DNA of 22,524 nt, from contig JBEMAY010000054.1 of assembly GCA_040274765.1 (NCBI GenBank), forward strand, positions 1-22,524, given 5' to 3'. This DNA is from Psychrobacillus sp040274765 (GTDB lineage Bacteria; Bacillota; Bacilli; Bacillales_A; Planococcaceae). Of this stretch, positions 15,101-21,883 are shown one piece after another (position 1 is the first letter of the stretch; each line of letters begins with the position of its first letter). The position numbers and the translations under genes were made by a program. The notes under the pieces were generated by a model. The model saw nothing but the letters and a program-made list of their open reading frames with translations. It did not search any database and was not told the DNA's origin.

Positions 15101-15711
15101 AGCTTGGTCCTATTAACTTAGGTTCTATACAGGAATACGAGCAAGTCAGTGAGCGCCACTCGTTCTTAACTGAACAAAGAGAGGATTTGCTTTCTGCCCA
15201 AGAAACACTGCATGAGGTTATTAAGGAAATGGACGAAGAAATGACGATACGCTTTGAATCTACGTTTAACGACATTCAAAGAAACTTTAAGGTCGTGTTT
15301 AGACAGTTATTTGGTGGCGGACAGGCAGATTTAATCTTAACCGACCCTACTTCTATGCTCGATACAGGAATCGATATAGTGGCACAGCCACCAGGCAAAA
15401 AGCTACAGAATCTTTCTTTATTATCCGGTGGGGAACGGGCATTAACGGCTATAGCATTACTGTTTTCTATCCTTCATACACGTCCAGTGCCTTTCTGTAT
15501 CCTGGATGAAGTGGAAGCTGCTTTAGATGAGGCAAACGTAACACGTTATAGCGACTATTTAAAGAAATTTAGTCATGATACGCAGTTTATCGTCATTACC
15601 CACCGTAAGGGTACGATGGAAGGTGCAGATGTACTGTATGGGATCACTATGCAGGAATCTGGGATTTCCAAGCTTGTATCTGTAAAATTAGAAGAAGAAT
15701 TAGTCACTTAA
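12157..15711 (+). CDS. smc: Chromosome partition protein SMC
   Basis: SMC is the ATPase core of the bacterial condensin that organises and segregates the chromosome with ScpA and ScpB. The 1184 residues match the B. subtilis protein (1186). The N-terminal Walker A GPNGSGKS is at residues 31-38. Long coiled coils run from about 170 to 500 and from about 680 to 1010. The hinge between them includes GYFQGVKEVL and ends near GGSLTGGSVKQ. The ABC signature LSGGE is at 1089-1093 and Walker B FCILDE at 1113-1118. The start is TTG 12157 with AGGGGG 8 bases upstream, giving the conserved MFLKRLEIIGFKSFAD. It sits in the common rnc-smc-ftsY arrangement and looks intact. Confidence 0.98.
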   Translation: MFLKRLEIIGFKSFADRVGIDFVPGVTAVVGPNGSGKSNVTDAIRWVLGEQSAKSLRGTKMEDVIFAGSDSRKALNFAEVTLILDNSDHRVPLDFTEISVTRRVYRSGDSEYLLNKQTCRLKDIIDLFMDSGLGKEAFSIISQGRVDEILNSRPEDRRTIFEETAGVLKYKQRKKKAEFKLIETDDNLNRVLDILHELDGRMEPLKIQSSLAKDYLEMSTELKDIEIAVIAYDLNLFVKESTDLHNQLQQIEEQKTALLTKISNAESDILSIRRTITSTDEKLDKEQTELLEVSSELERLEGRKLLLAEKKQNASQQISQLRKALEEEKMRLQVLEKQLEENISSSSEKKLTLKELRAKKLQIDHVLSRSASEVEEEIETLKGTYIDLLNEEATMKNEMKHMEQQLQFELVSSEKIIEDYRGIKDELEKLTKRKKEVEKQLEACQKDLAQKVQDFKTKRESSDLLEASYEEQQMLLQKAYQMKHQMQARKDSLQELESEFSGYFQGVKEVLVARDKKELKGIHGAVAELIQIPSDYMNAIDTAIGQQSQHIITDTSQDARMAIDWLKKKRVGRATFLPLQVMKSRKLSEQTLASIKQHPSFVNTADMLVNYNSDYKIIIESLLGNIIIATDLKGANEMAARLQFRYRFVTLDGDVVNAGGSLTGGSVKQQSSVFTRKAELEQLNDKLVELEQSVLQAEKSVALKKQQVQQIKIELEEARLSGEALREEEHKLLSEDRECGAIISRLTNRLLEFDEVQTEKNNLHENLVHKKEQTAKRSAEINESLASIQKTIDQLQLLKQQSMQEKDKVQNELGVLLSSIAVVNEQVTQQEKEKKQLEQDIQYGVQKVGTLEKEITWFENDDQTGPTPEQIDQMIATNKQKKEYLMGQITTDKEMRIGLSQRVNESEAQLKMLQQHLSIFSNDERALELRLSKLEVEMNSLQTHLEETYEMSLDEAKRDYPFDMDEELARKKVKLLKRSIEELGPINLGSIQEYEQVSERHSFLTEQREDLLSAQETLHEVIKEMDEEMTIRFESTFNDIQRNFKVVFRQLFGGGQADLILTDPTSMLDTGIDIVAQPPGKKLQNLSLLSGGERALTAIALLFSILHTRPVPFCILDEVEAALDEANVTRYSDYLKKFSHDTQFIVITHRKGTMEGADVLYGITMQESGISKLVSVKLEEELVT

Positions 15712-15726
15712 ATAGGAGGTTCTACT

Positions 15727-16746
15727 GTGAGCTTTTTTAAAAAAATGAAAGAAAAAATGTTGGGCTCTACACCAGAGGCTGAAGAAACAGTTTCGATTAC
15801 TAATAAATTTAAAGAAGGACTATCAAAAACGCGAAATCAATTTACTTCAAAAGTAAATGATTTAGTGGCGAAATATCGTAAAGTTGATGAGGACTTCTTT
15901 GAAGAACTAGAAGAAATTTTACTTCAAGCAGATGTTGGATTTGAAACGGTAGTAGAGCTAATGGACAAACTACGTTTTGAGGTTCAACGTAAAAATATTA
16001 AGGATACTGCCGGAATCCAATCTGTGATTTCTGAGAAGCTTGTTGAGATTTATGAAGCAGGCGAAGAAGATTTAACGGAGCTTCACCTTGAGGAAGAGGG
16101 ACTGACGGTAATCTTATTTGTCGGTGTGAATGGAGTTGGTAAAACAACTACCATTGGTAAGCTTGCACACCGCTTAAAAGGTGAAGGAAAAAAAGTAATG
16201 CTTGCTGCTGGTGACACTTTCCGTGCAGGTGCTATTGACCAACTTCAAGTGTGGGGCGACCGCGTAGGAGCAGAAGTTATTAAACAGGCAGAAGGCTCAG
16301 ATCCAGCTGCTGTTATGTATGATGCTATCCGTGCAGCTAAAAACAGAAAAGCAGATGTACTGATTTGTGACACGGCAGGTCGCTTGCAAAATAAAGTTAA
16401 CCTGATGAATGAGCTGGAAAAGATTCACCGAGTTATTACGAGAGAAGTGCCAAATGCTCCACATGAGGTATTGTTAGCATTAGATGCAACTACTGGACAA
16501 AATGCACTTGTTCAAGCACAGACTTTTAAAGAAGCGACCAATGTTACTGGAATTGTGTTAACTAAGCTTGACGGTACCGCTAAAGGCGGTATAGTACTTG
16601 CTATCCGCAATAAGCTGCATATACCGGTTAAATTTGTGGGTCTTGGAGAGAAAATGGATGACCTACAGCCATTTGATGCAGAAAAATACGTGTATGGATT
16701 ATTTGCTGAAGGCTTAGAACTAGAGGAAACGTCAGAAGACAAGTAA
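15727..16746 (+). CDS. ftsY: Signal recognition particle receptor FtsY
   Basis: FtsY is the membrane-associated GTPase that docks the SRP-ribosome complex at the Sec translocon. The 339 residues carry a short N-terminal region rather than the long acidic domain of enterobacterial FtsY, as usual in Bacillus (329). The NG domain has G1 GVNGVGKTT at residues 133-141, then DTFRAGAIDQL, DTAGRLQNKVNLMNEL and TKLDGTAKGG. The amphipathic N-terminus MSFFKKMKEKM suits membrane contact. Start GTG 15727 follows AGGAGG with a 6-base spacer. ffh, encoding its partner, is 410 bases downstream. Confidence 0.98.
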   Translation: MSFFKKMKEKMLGSTPEAEETVSITNKFKEGLSKTRNQFTSKVNDLVAKYRKVDEDFFEELEEILLQADVGFETVVELMDKLRFEVQRKNIKDTAGIQSVISEKLVEIYEAGEEDLTELHLEEEGLTVILFVGVNGVGKTTTIGKLAHRLKGEGKKVMLAAGDTFRAGAIDQLQVWGDRVGAEVIKQAEGSDPAAVMYDAIRAAKNRKADVLICDTAGRLQNKVNLMNELEKIHRVITREVPNAPHEVLLALDATTGQNALVQAQTFKEATNVTGIVLTKLDGTAKGGIVLAIRNKLHIPVKFVGLGEKMDDLQPFDAEKYVYGLFAEGLELEETSEDK

Positions 16747-16752
16747 TTTTAC

Positions 16753-16781
16753 TTGACAGTTAAAGCTAGTCTTTATAAACT
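16753..16781 (+). promoter_or_regulatory. Promoter for ylxM-ffh
   Basis: A perfect TTGACA (16753-16758) is followed after 17 bases by TAAACT (16776-16781), in the 70-base gap between ftsY and ylxM. A small inverted repeat ATGAA/TTCAT (16787-16799) covers the expected start of transcription. No terminator was seen after ftsY, so read-through may also occur. Confidence 0.65.
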
Positions 16782-16816
16782 ATTAGATGAACCATTCATG
16801 GTAAGGAGAGATTGGA

Positions 16817-17143
16817 ATGATTGAAAAAACGACTCGTATGAATTTTCTCTTCGATTTTTACCAGGCTTTATTGACAGATAAACAACGAAGCTATATGCAG
16901 CTTTATTATTTAGATGATTTATCACTCGGCGAAATTGCAGAGGAATATAATATATCCAGACAGGCTGTTTATGATAATATACGTCGTACTGAAATGATGC
17001 TGGAAGAGTATGAAGAAAAGTTAAATCTTTTTTCCAAATTCGAGAAAAGACAAGAAACGACTAAACAGCTAATGCAAATAGCAAATGAACAATCATCAGA
17101 AGAACTGACTCAACTCATTGAGCAATTAAAAGAATGGGATTAG
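16817..17143 (+). CDS. ylxM: YlxM-family SRP-associated helix-turn-helix protein
   Basis: The gene encodes a small 108-residue protein (B. subtilis YlxM about 110) that is regularly encoded just before ffh. Its central part LSLGEIAEEYNISRQAVYDNIRR, near residues 34-56, is a helix-turn-helix like region 4 of sigma-70 factors. The rest is helical and ends in an acidic tail. In Streptococcus the homologue is reported to bind SRP components and modulate their GTPase activity; direct DNA binding is not established. Start ATG 16817 follows AAGGAGAGA. It lies 13 bases before ffh, with its own good promoter upstream of the pair. Confidence 0.93.
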   Translation: MIEKTTRMNFLFDFYQALLTDKQRSYMQLYYLDDLSLGEIAEEYNISRQAVYDNIRRTEMMLEEYEEKLNLFSKFEKRQETTKQLMQIANEQSSEELTQLIEQLKEWD

Positions 17144-17156
17144 GAGGCGAGCTTGC

Positions 17157-18512
17157 ATGGCATTTGAAGGATTAGCTGAGCGTCTCCAGGGGACGATACA
17201 GAAAATCAAAGGTAAAGGCAAAATTTCTGAAGCTGATGTTAAAGAAATGATGCGTGAAGTTCGCTACGCATTACTTGAAGCGGACGTTAACTTAAAAGTA
17301 GTAAAAGAATTTGTCAAAAACGTTTCAGAACGGGCTGTAGGCCAAGAAGTGATGAAAAGCTTAACTCCAGGTCAGCAGGTCATTAAAATCGTAAAAGATG
17401 AATTGACCCAGCTAATGGGAGGCGAGCAGAGTCAAATAGCCTTCTCTTCTAGACCACCTACTGTTATTATGATGGTCGGCTTACAAGGTGCAGGTAAAAC
17501 AACCACAACTGGTAAACTTGCAAATGTACTCCGAAAAAAGTATAACAAGAAGCCTTTGTTAATTGCTGCTGATATTTATCGTCCAGCAGCAGTGAAGCAG
17601 CTTGAAACGATTGGAAAACAACTTTCCTTACCTGTATTTCAAATGGGTACAGAAATTTCTCCTGTAGAAATAGTGAAGCAGGGCCTTGAGCATGCAAAGG
17701 AAGAACATCATGATGTAGTGATTGTGGATACGGCAGGTCGTTTACACATTGATGAAACCTTAATGCAAGAGCTTAAAGACATCCGCGCATTAAAAGAGCC
17801 CGATGAAGTGTTCTTGGTTGTAGACGCAATGACAGGGCAGGATGCTGTCAATGTAGCAAATAATTTTAATGAATCTATTGGGATAACAGGTGTTGTACTT
17901 ACGAAATTAGATGGTGACACACGTGGTGGGGCAGCGCTATCCATCCGTTCCATTACTCAAAAGCCTATTAAATTTGTAGGTATGGGTGAAAAAATGGATG
18001 CTCTAGAGACTTTTCATCCAGAGCGAATGGCATCTCGTATTTTAGGTATGGGTGACATGATGTCCTTAATTGAAAAGGCACAAGCTAATGTCGACGAAGA
18101 AAAGGCGAAGGAACTAGAAGAAAAGTTCCGTACGCAATCTTTTACGTTCGATGATTTCTTGGAGCAGCTAAGTCAAGTAAAGCAAATGGGACCTCTTGAT
18201 GAGATTTTAAAGATGCTTCCTGGAGCAAATAAAATTAAGGGATTGGAAAATGCGAAAGTCGATGAAAAACAAATGGATCGTGTCGAAGCGATTATTTATT
18301 CCATGACTACGCAGGAAAAAACTAACCCTGAAATTATTAATGGAGCTCGAAAAAAGAGAATTGCAAAAGGTTCAGGAACATCTATTCAAGACATCAATAG
18401 ACTTTTAAAGCAATTTGAAGAAATGAAAAAGATGATGAAGCAAATGACAAACATGCAACAAAAAGGAAAGAAAAAGATGAAAATGCCAGGATTTGATTCT
18501 CTTTTCAAGTAA
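17157..18512 (+). CDS. ffh: Signal recognition particle protein Ffh
   Basis: Ffh is the GTPase that, with the SRP RNA, binds signal sequences on ribosomes and delivers them to FtsY. The 451 residues fit the family (446 in B. subtilis). Order: N domain (MAFEGLAERLQ...), G1 GLQGAGKTT at residues 108-116, ADIYRPAAVKQL, DTAGRLHIDE, TKLDGDTRGGAALS, and GMGEKMDALE before the M domain. The C-terminus is rich in methionine and lysine (MKKMMKQMTNMQQKGKKKMK) and forms the signal-sequence groove and RNA contact region. The RNA-binding helices include RIAKGSGTSIQDINRLLKQF. Start ATG 17157 follows AGGAGG. Confidence 0.98.
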   Translation: MAFEGLAERLQGTIQKIKGKGKISEADVKEMMREVRYALLEADVNLKVVKEFVKNVSERAVGQEVMKSLTPGQQVIKIVKDELTQLMGGEQSQIAFSSRPPTVIMMVGLQGAGKTTTTGKLANVLRKKYNKKPLLIAADIYRPAAVKQLETIGKQLSLPVFQMGTEISPVEIVKQGLEHAKEEHHDVVIVDTAGRLHIDETLMQELKDIRALKEPDEVFLVVDAMTGQDAVNVANNFNESIGITGVVLTKLDGDTRGGAALSIRSITQKPIKFVGMGEKMDALETFHPERMASRILGMGDMMSLIEKAQANVDEEKAKELEEKFRTQSFTFDDFLEQLSQVKQMGPLDEILKMLPGANKIKGLENAKVDEKQMDRVEAIIYSMTTQEKTNPEIINGARKKRIAKGSGTSIQDINRLLKQFEEMKKMMKQMTNMQQKGKKKMKMPGFDSLFK

Positions 18513-18548
18513 TTTTCCATTAAAAAATAGGGTGTTAAGAAAAAACAC

Positions 18549-18577
18549 TTTACAAACAATTAAAACCTTGATAATAT
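18549..18577 (+). promoter_or_regulatory. Promoter for rpsP operon
   Basis: TTTACA (18549-18554) and TAATAT (18572-18577) are 17 bases apart, 38 bases before rpsP. A TATACT at 18575-18580 is an alternative -10 box with a long 20-base spacer. A short GTGTT/AACAC hairpin (18532-18548) lies just upstream but has too weak a T-run to be called a terminator of ffh. Confidence 0.5.
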
Positions 18578-18614
18578 ACTATCTTGTGTGAAACTATTCG
18601 GAGGTGCAATAAAA

Positions 18615-18887
18615 ATGGCAGTTAAAATTCGTTTAAAACGTATGGGAGCAAAAAAATCTCCTTTCTATCGTATTGTAGTAGCAGACTCTCGCTCACCACG
18701 TGACGGTCGTCAAATTGAAACAGTAGGTACTTACAACCCACTTACTAAACCAGCAGAAGTTAAAATTAACGAAGAATTAGCGTTAAAATGGCTTCAAGAT
18801 GGTGCAAAACCATCTGACACGGTTCGTAACTTGTTCTCTGAACAAGGAATCATGGAAAAATTCCATAACGCAAAACTCGGCAAATAA
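18615..18887 (+). CDS. rpsP: 30S ribosomal protein S16
   Basis: The gene encodes 90 residues from ATG 18615, the family's normal length. It begins MAVKIRLKRMGAKKSPFYRIVVADSR interrupted by no change from the expected pattern, and contains PRDGRQIETVGTYNP. S16 binds 16S rRNA early in small-subunit assembly. CGGAGGTG lies 9 bases upstream of the ATG; the frame is open further up to 18588, but that would place this site inside the gene. khpA follows after 14 bases, and the arrangement with rimM and trmD is the classic ribosome maturation operon. Confidence 0.97.
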   Translation: MAVKIRLKRMGAKKSPFYRIVVADSRSPRDGRQIETVGTYNPLTKPAEVKINEELALKWLQDGAKPSDTVRNLFSEQGIMEKFHNAKLGK

Positions 18888-18901
18888 TCGGAGGGGACAT
18901 T

Positions 18902-19132
18902 GTGAAGCAGCTGATCGAAGCAATCGTTAAACCATTAGTTGATTATCCAGACAAAGTTCAGGTGGTAAAGGACGAAAGTGTAAACCGTATAGTTTACAAA
19001 CTTTCTGTTCATCCTGAAGATATGGGGAAAGTAATTGGCAAACAAGGCCGAGTAGCTAAATCTATTCGTACAATTGTTTACTCAGCAGCAGGCAGTCACC
19101 AAAAGAAAACATATGTCGATATATTAGATTAA
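18902..19132 (+). CDS. khpA: KH-domain RNA-binding protein KhpA (YlqC)
   Basis: A small 76-residue RNA-binding protein made almost entirely of one KH domain. The GxxG loop is GKQG at residues 46-49 within MGKVIGKQGRVAKSIRTI. In other Firmicutes it pairs with KhpB (Jag) and affects cell elongation and gene expression through RNA binding. Start GTG 18902 follows CGGAGGGG with about 6 bases between. It lies between rpsP and rimM as in B. subtilis, where the gene is called ylqC. B. subtilis has ylqD next; here that gene is absent. Confidence 0.94.
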   Translation: MKQLIEAIVKPLVDYPDKVQVVKDESVNRIVYKLSVHPEDMGKVIGKQGRVAKSIRTIVYSAAGSHQKKTYVDILD

Positions 19133-19227
19133 CTTCATTGTTAGATGAAGCTAATACCTCCGGAAGCAATTCTAAGAGGTAAATGTAATATGAAAAAAGA
19201 GGGAGAACACTTTGTTCTTCCTTTTTT
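19133..19227 (+). promoter_or_regulatory. Structured spacer before rimM with terminator-like hairpin
   Basis: Three hairpins follow one another between khpA and rimM. CTTCA/TGAAG is at 19133-19150. TACCTC/GAGGTA with inner GGAA/TTCT is at 19155-19181. A long A/T-rich imperfect stem (about 19193-19208 with 19214-19227) has a T-rich right arm like an intrinsic terminator. It ends just before the rimM ribosome binding site. The CCTCC at 19157-19161 could pair either locally or with the rimM GGAGG at 19232-19236. No ylqD-like reading frame is present. The regulatory meaning is inference. Confidence 0.4.
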
Positions 19228-19246
19228 GATAGGAGGAATTTATTCA

Positions 19247-19762
19247 ATGGAATGGTACAATGTTGGAAAAATCGTCAACACGCACGGAATCTGGGGAGAG
19301 GTTCGAGTAATCTCTACTACTGACTTTCCGGACGAGCGTTACCAGGTAGGGAATGAGCTTGGTCTTTTTAAAGCTGATGGTTCTAAACCGATCATTGTTA
19401 AAATCACAAGCTATCGAAAGCATAAAAATTTTGATTTGCTAACTTTTGAAGGCTATACCTTAATGAAGGACGTTGAAGGCTTTCGAGATGCGACATTAAA
19501 GGTATCGGAGAAGTATTTAACAGAGCTAGAAGAAAATGAGTACTATTACCATGAAATTATAGGTTGTACAGTTGTTTCTACCGAGGGTGAGACAATTGGA
19601 ACAGTTACTGAAATTCTTCAAACTGGAGCAAATGATGTATGGACCGTACAGCCAGCAAAAGGAAAGACACATTATATTCCATATATTGAGGATGTAGTGA
19701 AAAAAATAGATGTGGATAAAAAAGAAATTACGATTGAGGTACTGGAAGGTTTATTGTCATGA
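19247..19762 (+). CDS. rimM: 16S rRNA processing protein RimM
   Basis: RimM is a 30S assembly factor that binds S19 and helps mature the 16S head domain. From ATG 19247 it has 171 residues, close to B. subtilis (174), and starts MEWYNVGKIVNTHGIWGEVRV, the typical family N-terminus. The N-terminal beta-barrel is followed from about residue 92 by the PRC-barrel domain (EYYYHEIIGCTVVST...IPYIEDVVKKIDV). The frame is open back to ATG 19145, but that stretch is not RimM-like, and the strong AGGAGG (19231-19236) favours 19247. The stop overlaps the trmD start in ATGA. Confidence 0.96.
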   Translation: MEWYNVGKIVNTHGIWGEVRVISTTDFPDERYQVGNELGLFKADGSKPIIVKITSYRKHKNFDLLTFEGYTLMKDVEGFRDATLKVSEKYLTELEENEYYYHEIIGCTVVSTEGETIGTVTEILQTGANDVWTVQPAKGKTHYIPYIEDVVKKIDVDKKEITIEVLEGLLS

Positions 19763-20490
19763 TGAAAATTCATATTCTTTCGCTTTTTCCAGAGATGTTT
19801 ACTGGTGTGTTCAACTCTTCTATTTTGAAAAAAGCGCAGGATAAAGATGAGGTATCGATTGATGTAGTAAACTTCCGAGACTATGCTGGGAACAAGCATC
19901 ATCAGGTAGACGATTATCCTTATGGTGGTGGAGCAGGAATGGTATTAAAGCCAGAACCTATTTTTAACGCCATTGAGTCCCTTCCGCCAAGCTCTAGTGG
20001 TAAAAGACGTATAATTTTACTTTGCCCTCAGGGAGAGCGTTTTGATCAGCAAAAAGCAGAGGAATTAGCAAAGGAAGAAGAGCTTGTTTTTATATGCGGT
20101 CATTACGAGGGTTATGATGAACGAATTAGGGAGCATTTAGTTACGGATGAAATTTCGATTGGAGATTTTGTTTTAACAGGTGGAGAATTAGCTGCTATGA
20201 CTGTCGTAGACAGTGTAGTGAGATTACTTCCCAACGTTCTAGGCAAGGCAGCTTCCCACGAGCAGGATTCCTTTTCGACTGGCCTCCTAGAGCACCCACA
20301 TTATACTCGCCCAGTAGAATATCGCGGCTATAAGGTTCCAGATGTACTATTGTCTGGAAACCATGCAGCAATCGATCAATGGAGAAGAGAGCAGTCTTTA
20401 AAACGAACTTTTGAAAGAAGGAAAGACCTTCTGGAAAACGCAGAACTCACAGACACTGAAAAAAGAATGTTTCAAATGAAAGAGTTATAA
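19759..20490 (+). CDS. trmD: tRNA (guanine-N1)-methyltransferase TrmD
   Basis: TrmD methylates G37 of tRNAs reading codons that start with C or some other bases, preventing frameshifts. It belongs to the SPOUT class with a trefoil knot. The 243 residues equal the B. subtilis length. Motifs include DDYPYGGGAGMVLKPEP, ICGHYEGYDERI and DEISIGDFVLTGGELAAM (S-adenosylmethionine site in the knot), then FSTGLLEHPHYTRP. The start is ATG 19759, overlapping the rimM stop; the adjacent ATG 19762 would give one residue less. GGAAGGT (19744-19750) serves as ribosome binding site. Confidence 0.97.
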   Translation: MMKIHILSLFPEMFTGVFNSSILKKAQDKDEVSIDVVNFRDYAGNKHHQVDDYPYGGGAGMVLKPEPIFNAIESLPPSSSGKRRIILLCPQGERFDQQKAEELAKEEELVFICGHYEGYDERIREHLVTDEISIGDFVLTGGELAAMTVVDSVVRLLPNVLGKAASHEQDSFSTGLLEHPHYTRPVEYRGYKVPDVLLSGNHAAIDQWRREQSLKRTFERRKDLLENAELTDTEKRMFQMKEL

Positions 20491-20497
20491 TTTATAA

Positions 20498-20526
20498 TTG
20501 CATATAGCCAGTCAATATGATATATT
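20498..20526 (+). promoter_or_regulatory. Promoter for rplS
   Basis: TTGCAT (20498-20503) and TATATT (20521-20526) are 17 bases apart, just after the trmD stop codon. Transcription would start near 20533, exactly before the structured leader. Confidence 0.6.
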
Positions 20527-20533
20527 TTACTAT

Positions 20534-20598
20534 GTACTTTTATGTGAAGTACTGATTTTGGGTGTTCCGCTGCAACAGCTATGTGTGTAAGAGCATTC
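20534..20598 (+). ncRNA. Probable L19 leader RNA
   Basis: The 5' leader of rplS folds into GTACTT/AAGTAC (20534-20552). A second structure follows, with outer arms TGTTC (20563-20567) and GAGCA (20591-20595) enclosing GCTG-CAA-CAGC (20569-20579) and an unpaired TATGTGTGTAA. A structured cis-regulatory L19 leader is described in Bacillus-group bacteria at this position, thought to mediate autogenous control. The match here is by position and structure recalled from memory, not by a covariance search. Confidence 0.6.
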
Positions 20599-20617
20599 TA
20601 TATAAGGAGAGAAAATG

Positions 20618-20962
20618 ATGCAAAACATTATTTCAGAAATCACAAAAGATCAATTACGTACAGATCTTCCTACATTCCGCCCAGGTGACACAGTACGTGT
20701 ACACGTTAAGGTTGTTGAGGGAACTCGCGAACGTATCCAAATGTACGAAGGTGTTGTAATTAAACGTCGTGGAGGCGGAATTAGCGAAACTTTTACAGTT
20801 CGTAAAATCTCTTCCGGTGTTGGTGTAGAGCGTACTTTCCCAGTACACACACCAAAAATTGCTAACCTAGAAGTTGTTCGTCGTGGTAAAGTTCGTCGTG
20901 CTAAATTGTACTACCTACGTGAACTACGCGGTAAAGCTGCTCGTATTAAAGAGCGTCGCTAA
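20618..20962 (+). CDS. rplS: 50S ribosomal protein L19
   Basis: L19 lies at the 30S-50S interface of the ribosome. The gene encodes 114 residues from ATG 20618. A second ATG at 20615 would add one residue; 20618 gives the usual MQ start and an 8-base distance from AAGGAG (20604-20609). Conserved segments FRPGDTVRVHVKVVEGTRERIQ, FEGVV-like MYEGVVIKRRGGGISETFTVRK, and RRAKLYYLRELRGKAARIKE are intact. It has its own promoter and structured leader although it follows trmD, and a strong terminator follows. Confidence 0.97.
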   Translation: MQNIISEITKDQLRTDLPTFRPGDTVRVHVKVVEGTRERIQMYEGVVIKRRGGGISETFTVRKISSGVGVERTFPVHTPKIANLEVVRRGKVRRAKLYYLRELRGKAARIKERR

Positions 20963-20993
20963 TAGTGTAAGTAAGGCAAAGTTGCCTGATGTG

Positions 20994-21037
20994 AATGTTG
21001 CAGTAAAAGTGATCTCACTTTTGCTGCAACATTTTTT
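20994..21037 (+). terminator. Strong intrinsic terminator after rplS
   Basis: Bases 20994-21011 pair with 21016-21033 in an 18-bp stem containing one U-G wobble, capped by a 4-base loop and followed by a T-run to 21037. A small AGGCAA/TTGCCT hairpin (20974-20987) lies just before it. Confidence 0.93.
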
Positions 21038-21191
21038 ACTTTATGGATAATCACTGTATTTATGAGAAGTATAAAGATTATCTAGAGTGAGAAACCAACT
21101 ACATAATATTTATCTTTAGAGAATATTATCTCAAATAATCTACGTATTTTAGATATTTTCCCTTTATAGATTGAATTTAGACGATTTTATT

Positions 21192-21220
21192 TTGCCACTC
21201 TTACATTTTCCTTGTACAAT
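21192..21220 (+). promoter_or_regulatory. Promoter for lepB
   Basis: TTGCCA (21192-21197) and TACAAT (21215-21220) are 17 bases apart, 28 bases before the lepB start. Perfect 7-bp arms ACTCTTA (21197-21203) and TAAGAGT (21222-21228) flank the -10 box and could be a repressor site. The 150 bases between the rplS terminator and this promoter are AT-rich; they hold an ATAATATT/AATATTAT inverted repeat (21103-21129) and no gene. Confidence 0.65.
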
Positions 21221-21247
21221 ATAAGAGTATATAAAGGGGGCAAGTGA

Positions 21248-21811
21248 ATGGGACAAGCACAAAAAGAAAAGAATGAATTATGGGAATGGACAAAAGCATT
21301 GCTAATTGCTTTTGGGTTAGCATTTATAATTCGACTCTTTTTATTTACCCCTATTATTGTGGACGGAGAATCAATGATGCCGACCTTGGAAAATGGGGAC
21401 AGTATGTTAGTTAACAAAATTGGTTATGTGATAGGTGAACCAGAACGCTTTGATATCGTTGTTTTTCATGCTCCCGAGCAGAAAAATTATATAAAACGTG
21501 TAATCGGACTTCCTGGAGATCATGTCGAGTATAAAAATGACCAATTATTCATTAATGGAAAAGAAGTTGCCGAGCCTTACTTAGAACAAAAAAAGAGCGA
21601 GATAACTGATGGCACTTTGTTAACAGGAGATTTTACACTCGAAAGTATTACGGGTGATAAAAAAATTCCAGAAGGCTATGTTTTCGTTATGGGTGACAAC
21701 CGCCTTTACAGTAAAGACAGTCGAATGATTGGCTTAGTTAAAATTGATGAAATTATAGGAAAAACAAACTTTGTATTCTGGCCACTAGGCGAGGCAGGTT
21801 TTGTAAAATAA
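21248..21811 (+). CDS. lepB: Type I signal peptidase
   Basis: A membrane-anchored serine protease that removes signal peptides from exported proteins on the outer face of the membrane. The 187 residues fit the short Sip type of Bacillus (SipS 184). One N-terminal membrane segment lies at about residues 17-37 (ALLIAFGLAFIIRLFLF). The nucleophile is Ser42 in DGESMMPTL. The general base is Lys83 in YIKRVIGLPGD. The box GDNRLYSKDSR near residue 155 completes the active-site region. Start ATG 21248 follows AAGGGGG. It sits between rplS and rbgA, as in a number of Bacillus-group genomes but not in B. subtilis itself, and it has its own promoter. Confidence 0.95.
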   Translation: MGQAQKEKNELWEWTKALLIAFGLAFIIRLFLFTPIIVDGESMMPTLENGDSMLVNKIGYVIGEPERFDIVVFHAPEQKNYIKRVIGLPGDHVEYKNDQLFINGKEVAEPYLEQKKSEITDGTLLTGDFTLESITGDKKIPEGYVFVMGDNRLYSKDSRMIGLVKIDEIIGKTNFVFWPLGEAGFVK

Positions 21812-21883
21812 TTAAAGTAATACGTAGAAGGTAATTCTTCTTCTCAGCTATGAATAGCTAATGCTTTAAGAAGGAGGTGCAAT

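Noticed and set aside
18532..18550. GTGTT/AACAC hairpin after ffh as a terminator
   Set aside because: Stem of 5 bp is AT-rich and is followed by only three T residues; termination is not supported.
19145..19246. N-terminal extension of rimM from ATG 19145 or 19190
   Set aside because: The added residues are not RimM-like, the family starts at the MEWYNVGKI segment, and the strong AGGAGG lies just before 19247.
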